From: Chloroflexota bacterium
GTDB lineage: Bacteria; Chloroflexota; Anaerolineae; Anaerolineales; Villigracilaceae
Direction: 5' to 3'
Assembly: GCA_029782225.1 (NCBI GenBank)
Contig: JAKOVF010000162.1
Location: 1-54,651, forward strand
Length of the DNA: 54,651 bases
Below are positions 15,041 to 24,220 of this stretch, in pieces. Within the stretch, counting starts at the first letter, position 1, and the number at the start of each line of letters is the position of its first letter. The notes beneath the pieces were generated by a model. It was not told the DNA's origin. It did no database searches and worked only from the letters and a program-made list of their open reading frames with translations. The position numbers and the translations under genes were made by a program.

Positions 15041-15667
15041 TTAAGATGATTTTTGAAGTTGTTCGAGGGCCTGATAAACTTCCTGCAATTCCTTTTCGAT
15101 TTCCTTGCGGTCCTGCAGCGCCTGTTCCAGCAGTGCCTTGTAAGCGGCCTTCTGATCTTCCGGCACCGTGTTGACCAGCCGCTCTGCGCGCGCGATCTGT
15201 GTGGCTTTGTACTTCAGCTTGTTTTCGAGACGGTTGCGGTAGCCAACATAGAAGGTCTGCTGATCCAGGGGGTGCGGGGTGGTCGGCGAATGTTTGGTGA
15301 GGAGCTCTGCAATGGTGAGGAGAAACTCCTCCGTATCTATGGGCTTCTCAATAAAATTCGACGCACCCAGACTTAGAGCGAAGGCCTTATCTTCCGGTGA
15401 GATGTAGGTGGCTGACAGGAAGATCACCGGGATATCGAACGTCTTCGGTTCGGAACGAAGTTTTTGGACGAAGGTGAAACCGTCCATGGTTGGCATAAGG
15501 ATGTCAGTGATGATGAGCGCCGGGCGTTCTTCTGTGATCTTGTTGAGGGCTTCCTGGCCATTGCGCGCCGTGATGACTTGATAGCCGCGGAACTTCAACG
15601 TGATCTCAAGCAGGTCAAGAACGTTGGGGATGTCTTCCACTACTAGTATTTTGCCATCTGTGTCCAT
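15041..15667 (-). CDS. single-domain response regulator with coiled-coil tail
   Basis: Residues 5-125 form a receiver domain with the acidic pair near the N-terminus (VVEDIP), phospho-acceptor Asp55 in IITDILMP, the switch Ser in FLSAT and Lys108 in FIEKP. There is no output domain. Residues about 150-207 are a highly charged coiled coil (KAAYKALLEQALQDRKEIEKEL), suggesting output through protein contacts. A TAAAAT box lies 6 nt before the ATG with no Shine-Dalgarno, so the mRNA is probably leaderless. It is first in an operon with the inositol-phosphatase gene. No histidine kinase is adjacent. Confidence 0.88.
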   Translation of the reverse strand: MDTDGKILVVEDIPNVLDLLEITLKFRGYQVITARNGQEALNKITEERPALIITDILMPTMDGFTFVQKLRSEPKTFDIPVIFLSATYISPEDKAFALSLGASNFIEKPIDTEEFLLTIAELLTKHSPTTPHPLDQQTFYVGYRNRLENKLKYKATQIARAERLVNTVPEDQKAAYKALLEQALQDRKEIEKELQEVYQALEQLQKSS

Positions 15668-15673
15668 GGTTAG

Positions 15674-15679
15674 ATTTTA
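15674..15679 (-). promoter_or_regulatory. -10 box 6 nt before the response regulator start
   Basis: TAAAAT on the minus strand, then CTAACC, then ATG. The -35 is weak. Confidence 0.45.
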
Positions 15680-15737
15680 CACCTTTTCAATTACAGGAAA
15701 ACATAGCCCGGAAGTTTGATATAAAATTGTTATCCTC

Positions 15738-16637
15738 CTACCCATGCCAGATGCGGCTTCCAAGCGCCGAGAGGGCAAAATCCACCGCAAGTGAAGCGGT
15801 CTGGTTCTGGATGTCAAGGATGGGATTGACCTCCACGAGGTCCATGCCGACCAGCTTGCCGGTTTCGGCGATCAATTCGCAGGCAAGGTGCGCCTCGCGC
15901 TGTGTAAGGCCGGCGGGGACAGGTGTACCCACGCCGGGCGCGTGACGCGGGTCCAGGGCATCCAGATCAAGTGACAGATACAGACCATCCGCGTCGCGGC
16001 TGACGCGCTCAATCGCCCTTTCCAGGACAGCGACCATGCCGTAGCGGTCGATTTGTTCCATGCCCATGACGATGGCACCGGCCTCGCGCAGATTGGTTTT
16101 CTCTCCGGGATCGAGGTCACGCGCCCCGATGACGGCAATCCGCTTCGGGTCTATGACTGGAACCTGCTCATCCCACAATCGAATCAGACTCTCATCCCCG
16201 CATCCCGCCAGGACAGCGAGCGACATGCCGTGGATGTTGCCGGAGGGCGTCGTCTCTGCGGTATTGAAGTCGGCGTGCGCGTCGATCCAGATAACGCCCA
16301 GTTTTTTGTGCCGTGCAGCGCCGCGGACCGAGCCAATGGACAGGCTGTGATCTCCGCCGAGCACCAATGGAAACTGTCCGCCTTGAATGGAGGTCTGTAC
16401 AGCGCCTGCGACTCGGCGCGCCATAGGCACGATGCAGTCCACATATTTCAATTTCGGATTGGTGATCTGGCACATTTCGGCAATTGGCACTTCCACATTA
16501 CCTTCATCTCGTACTGTGTATCCCAGGTTCTCGAGTTTATTTTGAAGATGTGCATAACGGATGGCGCTTGGCCCCATATCCACGCCGCGGCGGTCCGCGC
16601 CGAGGTCGATGGGTACACCGATAACGTTGATTTGCAT
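15738..16637 (-). CDS. rocF: arginase
   Basis: Arginase cleaves arginine to ornithine and urea using two manganese ions. The motifs are complete: GGDHSLSIG, IDAHADFN, GNIHGM and SLDLDALDP. The N-terminal GVPIDLGADRRGVDMGPSAIRYA and the length of 299 residues fit true arginases better than agmatinases or formimidoylglutamases. A GGAGG Shine-Dalgarno precedes the ATG. It lies downstream of the diguanylate cyclase and hutI genes on the same strand, so amino-acid breakdown genes are loosely grouped here. Confidence 0.92.
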   Translation of the reverse strand: MQINVIGVPIDLGADRRGVDMGPSAIRYAHLQNKLENLGYTVRDEGNVEVPIAEMCQITNPKLKYVDCIVPMARRVAGAVQTSIQGGQFPLVLGGDHSLSIGSVRGAARHKKLGVIWIDAHADFNTAETTPSGNIHGMSLAVLAGCGDESLIRLWDEQVPVIDPKRIAVIGARDLDPGEKTNLREAGAIVMGMEQIDRYGMVAVLERAIERVSRDADGLYLSLDLDALDPRHAPGVGTPVPAGLTQREAHLACELIAETGKLVGMDLVEVNPILDIQNQTASLAVDFALSALGSRIWHG

Positions 16638-16727
16638 GAACTGCCTCCACAGGAATTTGGAATAAATGGGTTGAAGGATACCATACTCAGCTGCCGGGAT
16701 CGGCGGCAGGAGCAGGGGTCTTCTGTT

Positions 16728-18353
16728 TTATGGCTGATACACCGTTATGCGATTCCGCCCGTTTGCCTTGGACTGGTAAAGCGCATGGTCGGCCACGATC
16801 AATAAGGCGTCGCTGTTTGTGGCATGCAGTGGGTAGGATGCCACTCCCATCGAAACGGTACATTGGAGCTTCTTGCCATCAAACTCGAACACTTCTTCCT
16901 CGAATTTCTTCCGAAGGAATTCCGCACGGATGCAGGCAGATTCGATGGGCGCGTCAGGCATCAGGATGACAAATTCCTCTCCTCCATAACGGCAGACAAT
17001 GTCACCACGCCGCGTATTGTCGTTGAGAAATCTTGCCAGTGACTGGAGAACAACATCGCCGCATTTATGACCATACGTGTCATTGAAGCGCTTGAAGTGA
17101 TCCACATCCATGATAATCACCGATAGGGGAAGGTTTTCACGCACCGCGCGGGCTGTTTCCTTATCCAGCGACTCGGCGAAGAAGCGGCGATTAAAGGCAC
17201 CTGTCAGCGGATCGCGAATGGCCTGTTCATGAAGTTTGGCAGTCAGGGCATCGATGTTCGCCAGTTGAATCGTGAGCAGTTCATTTGCCTCTGTAAGTTT
17301 GTTTTCCAGCAGCTTTCGTTCTGTCACATCATGGGCCACGATCACGCGTCCTTCCAGTGCGCCCAGACGGTCGAAAATGGGAGTGATAAAAAGCTCGAGG
17401 GTACGCGGCAGGTCAGCTGAGATCTGGATTTCCTCACGGGGGTGTTCAGTGAGAAAGAATCGATTAAGCAATTGAGGCCATTCGTTAAACACCAATAGAA
17501 CATCCTGCCCGGCAATTTCATTCAGAGGTTTGCCCAGCCACTTTTGAGCGGTGAAGTTCGCGTCGATGATACGGTCGTAGGTGTCGGTCACAAATACCAT
17601 TTCAGGAATGTGCTCCATGACTGTGTCACGCGCGATCGGCACGAGGTCAAAGATGCGCAGGCCAAAAATGCTTTCGGCCAGCAGGATCGCTGTGGCTGTG
17701 AAGGAAAGGGCCGTCAGATCTACCGGGACATCGAAGACCGGTATCAGTTGCGGCTTTAGTTGATAAACGATGTTGAAAATCGTGGGGAGCAGGATCGCGC
17801 CGAGCATATAGAGCAATTGACGGCGATAGACATGCCGCGCTTGAATAAAACGCCAGGTGAGCAGCCCGATGCCGACCAGATTCAGAATGTAGCTTTGGGC
17901 CAGTTGGACAAAGTACCAGGGGCCGCGGCTGATGAGTAGTGGTCCCCCAGTTGGGAGCGCGGGGCTGGTCGATGTGTAATACAGGTGAAACCATTGATCT
18001 GAAAACAGCAGCACCAGCGTCACGGTTGGAATAATCCAGAACAGGAGCATGGTCGGACGGCGCGTCAACCATTTATCCAGCTTTATATGTTGAAGGGTGA
18101 AAAAGAACCAGAATACTGGTACAGACACGATCCCAATATTCTCCACCTTTAGCCAAAAGTGTTTGGCCGCGAGAGAGGGCGAGAGCGTGATCATGGCGTA
18201 GCTGACTGACCAAAGACCGAGGCCACCCAGCATCCAGGTAATAGAGCGCAGGCCAGGTTTAGATGGCCGCCGCGTCAGAATCGCTGCAATGCTCAACGCA
18301 GCAATTGCATTGATGATCAGAATGCTGACAAAGATGATCCACTGAATGTTCAC
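16728..18353 (-). CDS. membrane diguanylate cyclase (7TM-PAS-GGDEF)
   Basis: The enzyme makes cyclic di-GMP from two GTP. The GTG start lies 6 nt after the hutI stop. Residues 1-225 hold about seven transmembrane helices of the kind found before histidine kinases. Residues about 240-345 look like a PAS sensor (VFVTDTYDRIIDANFTAQKWLG), then a short coiled coil. The GGDEF domain follows with the active-site signature YGGEEF and DVDHFKRFNDTYGH. No EVDSL-like EAL domain is present, so it should be synthetic only. It appears co-transcribed with hutI, which is an unusual pairing. Confidence 0.93.
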   Translation of the reverse strand: MNIQWIIFVSILIINAIAALSIAAILTRRPSKPGLRSITWMLGGLGLWSVSYAMITLSPSLAAKHFWLKVENIGIVSVPVFWFFFTLQHIKLDKWLTRRPTMLLFWIIPTVTLVLLFSDQWFHLYYTSTSPALPTGGPLLISRGPWYFVQLAQSYILNLVGIGLLTWRFIQARHVYRRQLLYMLGAILLPTIFNIVYQLKPQLIPVFDVPVDLTALSFTATAILLAESIFGLRIFDLVPIARDTVMEHIPEMVFVTDTYDRIIDANFTAQKWLGKPLNEIAGQDVLLVFNEWPQLLNRFFLTEHPREEIQISADLPRTLELFITPIFDRLGALEGRVIVAHDVTERKLLENKLTEANELLTIQLANIDALTAKLHEQAIRDPLTGAFNRRFFAESLDKETARAVRENLPLSVIIMDVDHFKRFNDTYGHKCGDVVLQSLARFLNDNTRRGDIVCRYGGEEFVILMPDAPIESACIRAEFLRKKFEEEVFEFDGKKLQCTVSMGVASYPLHATNSDALLIVADHALYQSKANGRNRITVYQP

Positions 18354-18359
18354 GAGATG

Positions 18360-19634
18360 CTAGGCTGTCCTGTAGTATCCCACATCGACAGAATAAACGC
18401 GTCCGCGCTTGATGACCTGTTTGACGAGGTTTGTCCCGTAGCGATAACCGAGGTGACGATAATCTGGAATGGAAAGGATTAACAAATCCGCCTGTTTGCC
18501 CGCTTCTAGAGAACCGATCCTATCGGACCTTCGGATTGCGTGCGCTGAATTGATCGTGGAGGCGGCGATAGCCTGCGCGGGGGTCAAACCCATGTAGCGG
18601 CAGGAGAGCGCAATCGCGAATTGCATCGATTCGTTCCAGGATGTGCCGGGGTTGCAATCGGTGGCGAGGGCCAGGATGGCATTGGCATCGAGCAGTTTTT
18701 GTGCCGGCGTGTAATCCTTTTCTGCGAGACCAAAAGGTGTGCAGGGCAGCGCTACCGCGACCGTATCTGACTTTCCAAGCGCAGCGATATCTGCATCTGA
18801 TGTCTTGACGAGATGATCAGCAGAGGCAGCGCCCAGGTCTACGGCGAGACTTGCCCCGCCGATATTGTCAAATTCGTCAGCGTGGATCTTAAGGGGGAAT
18901 CCCAGTGACCGGGCCCTGGTCAGGATCTGACGCGATTGTTCAAGGTCAAAGGCTCTGTTTTCGCAGAACACATCCACAAAGGGCAGGGCGAGTTCTGGCG
19001 CGTGAGTCTCCCACCACCCCTTGAGCATGGGCAGCATCGTGTCACAGACCAAATCCGTATAGCCTTGCGGGTCATCCTTGAACTCGGGTGCGATGGCATG
19101 TGCGCCGAGAAATGTGATGGCAAGGTCCAGCGGAGATTCATCGTCCAGCGCTAGCAAAGCTTTGAGCAAACGTAACTCCGTTGCGGTCTGCAAGCCATAA
19201 CCTGTCTTTGCCTCAGCGGTCGTAGTTCCATGCGCGAACATCCGCAGCAGGCGGGGACGGGTCTGGGCGATGAGTGATTCAATGGATGCAGTACGCGTCG
19301 CGCGGACCGTAGAAATGATGCCTCCTCCAGCCGCGAGGATATCGAGATACTTTGCACCGGCCATTTTCATCGCAAATTCGTTAGCGCGGTCTCCACCCCA
19401 GATGACATGCGTATGCGGGTCTACAAAGCCCGGCATGACGACACATCCTGTAGCGTCGAGGGAGGGTTCATCTGGATAGGCAGACTTCAGTTCGGCGCTG
19501 GTGCCAACCACGACGATCTTCTCATCACGCATGAGGACCGCGCCTTTTTCAATAATGCCCAGCGTGCCCAGGTCGCGTCCGCGCTGCGGACCGCCTGCGA
19601 GTGTGAGAAGTTGCGATGCAGAATGAATAAGCAT
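18360..19634 (-). CDS. hutI: imidazolonepropionase
   Basis: HutI opens the imidazolone ring to N-formimino-glutamate in histidine breakdown. It has the amidohydrolase metal motif HTHVIWGGDR, then the Arg/His-rich AEAKTGYG region, KIHADEFDNIGG, ADHLVKTSD and ATDCNPGTS, in the order typical of HutI. Length 424 is normal. No hutU, hutH or hutG is in the window. A TATAAT box lies about 55 nt upstream at 19690-19695 on this strand. The arginase two genes downstream belongs to the same fold as HutG but is sequence-typical of arginase. Confidence 0.93.
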   Translation of the reverse strand: MLIHSASQLLTLAGGPQRGRDLGTLGIIEKGAVLMRDEKIVVVGTSAELKSAYPDEPSLDATGCVVMPGFVDPHTHVIWGGDRANEFAMKMAGAKYLDILAAGGGIISTVRATRTASIESLIAQTRPRLLRMFAHGTTTAEAKTGYGLQTATELRLLKALLALDDESPLDLAITFLGAHAIAPEFKDDPQGYTDLVCDTMLPMLKGWWETHAPELALPFVDVFCENRAFDLEQSRQILTRARSLGFPLKIHADEFDNIGGASLAVDLGAASADHLVKTSDADIAALGKSDTVAVALPCTPFGLAEKDYTPAQKLLDANAILALATDCNPGTSWNESMQFAIALSCRYMGLTPAQAIAASTINSAHAIRRSDRIGSLEAGKQADLLILSIPDYRHLGYRYGTNLVKQVIKRGRVYSVDVGYYRTA

Positions 19635-19783
19635 AGAGGGAACCGGCCATTAATTTGGGAATGAAAAGGCGAAAACACGCCTCGCGCTTATTATACGATT
19701 GTTAGCCCGACGCTCAGCAGAATCTTTTCTGTCAAATATTGGCTTGCAGAACGAATATGCCTGTCGGCCATGATCTTACGGTC

Positions 19784-21307
19784 TTAATTTCGCCGAAGAA
19801 TGATGGCCGTTGGGTCTTGATAAAGAATTCTCCAGCCAGCCTTGATCAATGCCTGGCTGAGCGGCGAGTCTGTGGGGATGATCGTCCATTCAATGTGATA
19901 GCGATTGAGAATATCCTGCCAGCCGTCGTCCAGGTTCTGGACAGACCAATACAACTGAGTTGCTTCTCCAGACATATCTGTGTGACTGTCAATAAAATCC
20001 AATTGTGCCGGCCATAATTTCCAGACGATATAGCCACCCCAGACAAATTCGTTGAACATTTGTCCTGACTGAGGGTGATCTTCTACCCATGCGACAGCGT
20101 CCACGGGAAAGAGTTGATGATCCAAAACATATTCCTTCCCAATTCTGCCGGATGCTAAGAGAACCAGATAGATGATTACAATGGCAATTGGCCAGACAAA
20201 TCCTTTGAGCTGGCTCTCTATCTTTGTTATTGCTGTAGTAACCTTTTTTTGGATTGTAGAATGGGTCAGTTCTGAAGCGGGTCCAGCCAGGACAAAAGGT
20301 GCTACGAGTGCATAAAAGTGTATATTGCGGCTGGCCGTCATGGCAAGTGCAGTAAAACCTGCCAGCAGAAAAGCCTGTCCACTTCGGATGGCCTGTTTTT
20401 TTGCGGCCAGTATAAAAATAGCCGCAATCATAAAAATGAATTCGACGCGAAGTGATGGGTCCTGTGCAAAATTGGGCGCCCTGGTTTCCCGTATGGTGGT
20501 CATCAACCCCTGATTGTTTATATAGCTCAGGATCGTATTCCAGGTCTGAAGTCCGAATGGATTAATCAGACTGGCAATAAAAGAGAGCAGGAAAACAATT
20601 GCAAGTCTTTTTATGATCTGTGGATCAGCGTTTTGCCGATTGAACATGAAATCCCAGCACCAGCCGACCATGTACGCAGCCAGTACCAGGAACCCGGAGA
20701 CAAATTCCGCGTGAGTATTGCCCCAGAGAATCATCAGACCCGGCAGAATCCAGATTTTCGTTTCCCTGCCGTGGCTGATTCGATCCACAAGCACCAGCCA
20801 GACTGCAAAGTAGAATAGTGTGAATAGATGCGGCCTTGCAACCCAATGCCAGTACGAACAGGCAACACCCCATAAGACGAAGATCAGAAGAATCAAACGA
20901 TCTTCGTATTCTTTAGACAGAGCAGTGTATAGTACAAAGAACGAGGAGCTAATCAGTATGGCCGTAAGAATCACAACTCCGCCCAGGCCTAATGCTTTAT
21001 AGGCAAGATAATAGATTACACCTGCCAGCCATTCATGGGTAATAAAAGGCCTTCCCTCATAAACATACGAGAACATCTCCTGCCTCGGGACAGTGTGAGT
21101 TTCCACGATCACCTTTCCTGTTAACAAATGCCTGGGCATATCACCATCGTTGTTTATGGTGCGCCAGCCGGCAGCCATTGCTGTGGCAAATACAAGCAGG
21201 AACAGAATGTCCCGGATCCGGGGAAGCACATAATTTACAATCGAATGAGGCCTCATGAGTTGAGATTTTATCATTGCTGGTTTGATGTAACTGCCTGATG
21301 AACCCAT
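19784..21307 (-). CDS. polytopic membrane protein, GT-C-like
   Basis: The 507-residue protein has about ten to twelve transmembrane helices. The first exoplasmic loop carries an acidic motif (NNDGDMPRHLLTG) and HEWLAG, a layout like lipid-linked-sugar-using GT-C glycosyltransferases. A C-terminal soluble part of about 110 residues follows (DAVAWVEDHPQSGQMFNEFVWGGYIVW), as seen in many bacterial homologues. No Shine-Dalgarno is evident at the first ATG; starts 11 or 17 codons later are possible. Substrate unknown; glycosylation of surface material is a guess from topology. Confidence 0.7.
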   Translation of the reverse strand: MGSSGSYIKPAMIKSQLMRPHSIVNYVLPRIRDILFLLVFATAMAAGWRTINNDGDMPRHLLTGKVIVETHTVPRQEMFSYVYEGRPFITHEWLAGVIYYLAYKALGLGGVVILTAILISSSFFVLYTALSKEYEDRLILLIFVLWGVACSYWHWVARPHLFTLFYFAVWLVLVDRISHGRETKIWILPGLMILWGNTHAEFVSGFLVLAAYMVGWCWDFMFNRQNADPQIIKRLAIVFLLSFIASLINPFGLQTWNTILSYINNQGLMTTIRETRAPNFAQDPSLRVEFIFMIAAIFILAAKKQAIRSGQAFLLAGFTALAMTASRNIHFYALVAPFVLAGPASELTHSTIQKKVTTAITKIESQLKGFVWPIAIVIIYLVLLASGRIGKEYVLDHQLFPVDAVAWVEDHPQSGQMFNEFVWGGYIVWKLWPAQLDFIDSHTDMSGEATQLYWSVQNLDDGWQDILNRYHIEWTIIPTDSPLSQALIKAGWRILYQDPTAIILRRN

Positions 21308-21419
21308 CAGGCCAATTAAATCCCCTTATCCCTCTCTTGATTGCATTAGAGATTCGTTTCTTAATCGAAATTTGATATTATTTTTCCGGATTCTGGTGAC
21401 ACCGTAAAGATGTGATGAG

Positions 21420-21788
21420 TTACGCGATGAATTGAAAATATCCAAAACCCAGGGTGAGCAACAGGAACAACAATGCGATAATCCAGCCCAGGGCATTCAT
21501 TGTACTGGAAAGCAAGCCGCCCAGTGTCACGATAAAGGCAATGCCATCCGCGATAAAGAGGGATAAAGTGAGGCTTCGCTGTGAACGCAGTTCTTTTGTA
21601 TTCAATGCGAACAGGGTGAGGAGGCCCGTTCCCAGCAATTGAGCGCCAAAGAACTGAAGCAGCAGTTTCTCAGTAGCTCGGTCGGTCATTCCAAACAAAC
21701 CTAGTATGGACGCAGGCATCAACAATAACGCAAGGGAGCAAACCACGGAAACGGCTGAATTGGCCAGCAACATGTTTTTAAGCTTCAT
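21420..21788 (-). CDS. small four-helix membrane protein
   Basis: The 122-residue protein has four transmembrane helices with short loops and a clear GGAGG Shine-Dalgarno. The first helix is followed by a conserved-looking PASILGLFGM, a pattern found in DUF4345-like small membrane proteins, but I do not assign the family firmly. It is monocistronic. Nothing around it hints at a role. Confidence 0.65.
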   Translation of the reverse strand: MKLKNMLLANSAVSVVCSLALLLMPASILGLFGMTDRATEKLLLQFFGAQLLGTGLLTLFALNTKELRSQRSLTLSLFIADGIAFIVTLGGLLSSTMNALGWIIALLFLLLTLGFGYFQFIA

Positions 21789-21961
21789 GCAAGCCTCCTC
21801 TTGGGCATTTTTGATAAATTCTACGTTCTCTCATGATACCGTAAATGGTACAAGTGTACCTAAAACCTCCGATTGCTTAAAATGAAAAAATTCTTTAAAA
21901 ATGCCTACCTTACACTGTTGTTAAACTAACATAAGTGTTAGGGAAAATCTCTTGGCTCCAC

Positions 21962-21989
21962 TTGCTATTTTGGGGCATAGTTGTAAAAT
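21962..21989 (+). promoter_or_regulatory. promoter of the Flp pilin gene
   Basis: TTGCTA (21962-21967), 16-nt spacer and TAAAAT (21984-21989) precede the pilin gene by about 55 nt. Confidence 0.5.
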
Positions 21990-22043
21990 AAGAACATCTC
22001 AGGAGGCTTTCCTGGGAAATCCAGAAGAAAGGAGACACTCCCC

Positions 22044-22196
22044 ATGTTATTCGCCCCCAAGGAAAAAGGCCAGGGTCTTGTTGAATATGCGCTGATTCTC
22101 GTTTTGGTTGCCATCGTTGTTATTGCAGCTCTGATGGTGCTCGGACCGTTGGTTGGAAACGTCTTCAGCAAAATCAACAGCAGCCTCAACAAGTAG
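22044..22196 (+). CDS. Flp/Fap-type pilin (type IVb), 50 aa
   Basis: This tiny gene has an AAAGGAGA Shine-Dalgarno. The peptide shows the Flp prepilin signature KGQGLVEYALI: cleavage after Gly9 would give a mature pilin with Glu at position 5. One long hydrophobic helix and a short polar tail (NVFSKINSSLNK) follow. Such pilins build thin adhesive Tad fibres. No tadA, tadB, tadC, cpaB or prepilin peptidase gene is in the window, so assembly must be encoded elsewhere. A strong terminator follows, so the gene is expressed alone, as expected for an abundant subunit. Confidence 0.85.
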   Translation: MLFAPKEKGQGLVEYALILVLVAIVVIAALMVLGPLVGNVFSKINSSLNK

Positions 22197-22226
22197 GCCA
22201 AGAAGTAAGAAGTTGATTAGTAGAAA

Positions 22227-22258
22227 AAGGAACTCATTGAAAGATGAGTTCCTTTTTT
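22227..22258 (+). terminator. terminator of the pilin gene
   Basis: An 11-bp stem (22227-22237 with 22244-22254) with a 6-nt loop ends in TTTTTT. Confidence 0.85.
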
Positions 22259-22266
22259 CTTTCCAT

Positions 22267-23478
22267 TCATACAATAGAGGGTTCCTGTGCCATTTGTGCC
22301 TGCAGCATCTTTCGCAAAGCGAGCAATCCAAAGATGTTGAACACGACTGCCGTCAGGGTTACGAAGACGAAGCCAAGCTGCTGATAAATGAAAGTGGCCA
22401 GCAGCGCCCCGAGTGCACGACCGACGGAATGGCCGGCGATATTGAGGGACAACATTGTCGCACGCGCCTTCGGAACAAGTTCAGACATCATGGGGATATG
22501 GCTGACCATCACATATTCAAAGGTAATATAGAAGAAGAACAAACCGAGCAATGCACCAAGCTCTGTTTTTCCAATGACCGGCAGCAGAATGGAAGCAGCC
22601 ATGTTCAATGTGAGCCCCAGCACGAGGGCGCGCGGCTTGCCGATGCGGTCGGTGGTCAGAGCGACCAGGCCTTCCCCGCCAAGCTCTGAGAGGCCGATCA
22701 CAGCCGAAGCACCCGCCAGCGCAGCGATTTTCAGCCCGAACGAATCCTCCAGCCACACGCCAAATATCAGATTGACCATTTCATTCGCTGCACTGGCCCA
22801 CAAAGCAATCGAGACGCCTGCCAGCGCAGGAATGGACATAAACACTGCACGATAGCCATCTCGAGAGTTGACGACTTTTTCGTGATGCTCATCTTGATGC
22901 GGCACGAGGATCCAGATCACTGAAAACATAACTACGCCGAGAATGGCCAGGACAGAAAAAGGGGCAGACCATCCCGAGCGTGCGATCAAAAAAGCCATGA
23001 CCGGTACACCGACAATGAATGCCATGGACCATGCAACTTCGGTCACAGCCAGGGCGGTGCCGCGCTGATGATAGGGCACGCGGTCGCCAAAGTAAGCCTG
23101 CATGGCTGGATCAAAAAAGTACTTCCCGAAGAGAGCAAGCAGCATGGCGGCAGAAAGCGTATACAGGTTGGGGTAAATAGCAACCAGTCCGACGCCTCCT
23201 GTGAAGATCACGATTCCAGTCAGCATGCCAAATTTTCGTCCACGCTTATCCGCGATGGGAGCAAATAGTGGACCAAGTAACCCGGCAAAGGAACGAGCCG
23301 TAACCACCAGGGAGAGAGTGGTCACATCCACACCCAGGCCGCGCGCAAAAACTGCTAGAAACGGATACACCATCCTGTGCATGGTGTTCAGGATGGTGCG
23401 TAATAGCATGAAAACGATCAACTGAAATTTGATTCGCATTGTCAGCGTCTGTGGATGTAATTCACGGTGGGGAAGCAT
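22267..23478 (-). CDS. MFS transporter
   Basis: The 403-residue protein has about twelve transmembrane helices in two halves. The loop between helices 2 and 3 carries APIADKRGRKFGM, the major facilitator motif A, repeated more weakly in the second half (TDRIGKPRALVLG). A central cytoplasmic loop contains HQDEHHEK. The start is uncertain: a Met 13 codons in is equally plausible and no Shine-Dalgarno is obvious. The substrate cannot be inferred; drug or metabolite export is typical of this subgroup. Confidence 0.85.
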   Translation of the reverse strand: MLPHRELHPQTLTMRIKFQLIVFMLLRTILNTMHRMVYPFLAVFARGLGVDVTTLSLVVTARSFAGLLGPLFAPIADKRGRKFGMLTGIVIFTGGVGLVAIYPNLYTLSAAMLLALFGKYFFDPAMQAYFGDRVPYHQRGTALAVTEVAWSMAFIVGVPVMAFLIARSGWSAPFSVLAILGVVMFSVIWILVPHQDEHHEKVVNSRDGYRAVFMSIPALAGVSIALWASAANEMVNLIFGVWLEDSFGLKIAALAGASAVIGLSELGGEGLVALTTDRIGKPRALVLGLTLNMAASILLPVIGKTELGALLGLFFFYITFEYVMVSHIPMMSELVPKARATMLSLNIAGHSVGRALGALLATFIYQQLGFVFVTLTAVVFNIFGLLALRKMLQAQMAQEPSIV

Positions 23479-23564
23479 ACCATACTTGAATCAAAAGGAC
23501 CGCCAATGAAGCAGTCTTTTGGCTTGCACCAAGTTTCGCCCATCCTCGCGAATATTCGTGGAGA

Positions 23565-24188
23565 TTAGCGTGAATTCGCGGGTGATGGCTTTTGAAATGA
23601 AAGAAACCAACGCGTGAGAAAGTATGCCCCGGCCCCGGCCAGCAAATTTAGCAGGATGAAAAAACCGATAATTGCATAGTTGCCCGAGTTGAAGATCGGA
23701 CTTGGCGGCGGGTGCATAACGTTTTGTGCCGTGGAAAATACGACCCGCAAAACAATGATGTACACCAGATTCCCAAGAGAAGTAAGCCAATTTATATTGA
23801 ATAACCACAGACCTGCCTGAAGCAGCACTCCAGTCACCGCAAAGATCAGTGCGAGACGGAAGCGCGGCTCGGCGAGGAAGAGTCCGTTCCAGTTGGCTTC
23901 CATGGCGAATAGGGAGAGAGGAAGATATGTCAGCCAAAAGATAATCCCCGTGCGACCCAGGGCAGCGGACCAATCGTGAAAGCCATCCCTGCGAGTGACA
24001 AGACCCAGCAGCCCTGTGATGCCAGCCGCCAGAAAAGCGACTTCTGCGGCCAGCACCCATGCCCCGTGTAGATACACGATCCGCACGTTCGCGCCGAGGG
24101 ATTTTTCTTCCGGCCCAAAGAGTGCGAGCACGGCAATGACGAGGATGGTGATGAAAAACAATGCAAGAGGAGATTTGAGCTTAGACAT
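23565..24188 (-). CDS. CcmC-like membrane protein
   Basis: From the ATG placed 7 nt after a TAAAAT box the protein has 207 residues and about six transmembrane helices. The segment RIVYLHGAWVLAAEVAF with a buried His and the exposed ANWNGLFLAEPR resemble the cytochrome c assembly protein CcmC family in general arrangement, but the WWD signature that defines haem handlers is not evident. A longer frame begins 17 codons earlier, before the -10 box, so the shorter start is preferred. No ccm or ccs genes are near. Function unknown; possible haem or quinone-linked role. Confidence 0.6.
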   Translation of the reverse strand: MSKLKSPLALFFITILVIAVLALFGPEEKSLGANVRIVYLHGAWVLAAEVAFLAAGITGLLGLVTRRDGFHDWSAALGRTGIIFWLTYLPLSLFAMEANWNGLFLAEPRFRLALIFAVTGVLLQAGLWLFNINWLTSLGNLVYIIVLRVVFSTAQNVMHPPPSPIFNSGNYAIIGFFILLNLLAGAGAYFLTRWFLSFQKPSPANSR

Positions 24189-24195
24189 GTGCCGA

Positions 24196-24201
24196 ATTTT
24201 A
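24196..24201 (-). promoter_or_regulatory. -10 box 7 nt before the CcmC-like gene
   Basis: TAAAAT on the minus strand, then TCGGCAC, then ATG; no Shine-Dalgarno. Likely a leaderless start. Confidence 0.4.
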
Positions 24202-24220
24202 CCCCACTGAGTGGGACGTA

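Noticed and set aside
15738..16637. Formimidoylglutamase (hutG) as the identity of the arginase-family gene
   Set aside because: hutI is close by, but the RRGVDMGPSAIRYA head and other motifs are those of true arginase.
23491..24060. 189-codon minus-strand frame overlapping the CcmC-like gene
   Set aside because: It is in another frame of the same gene with a scrambled composition.
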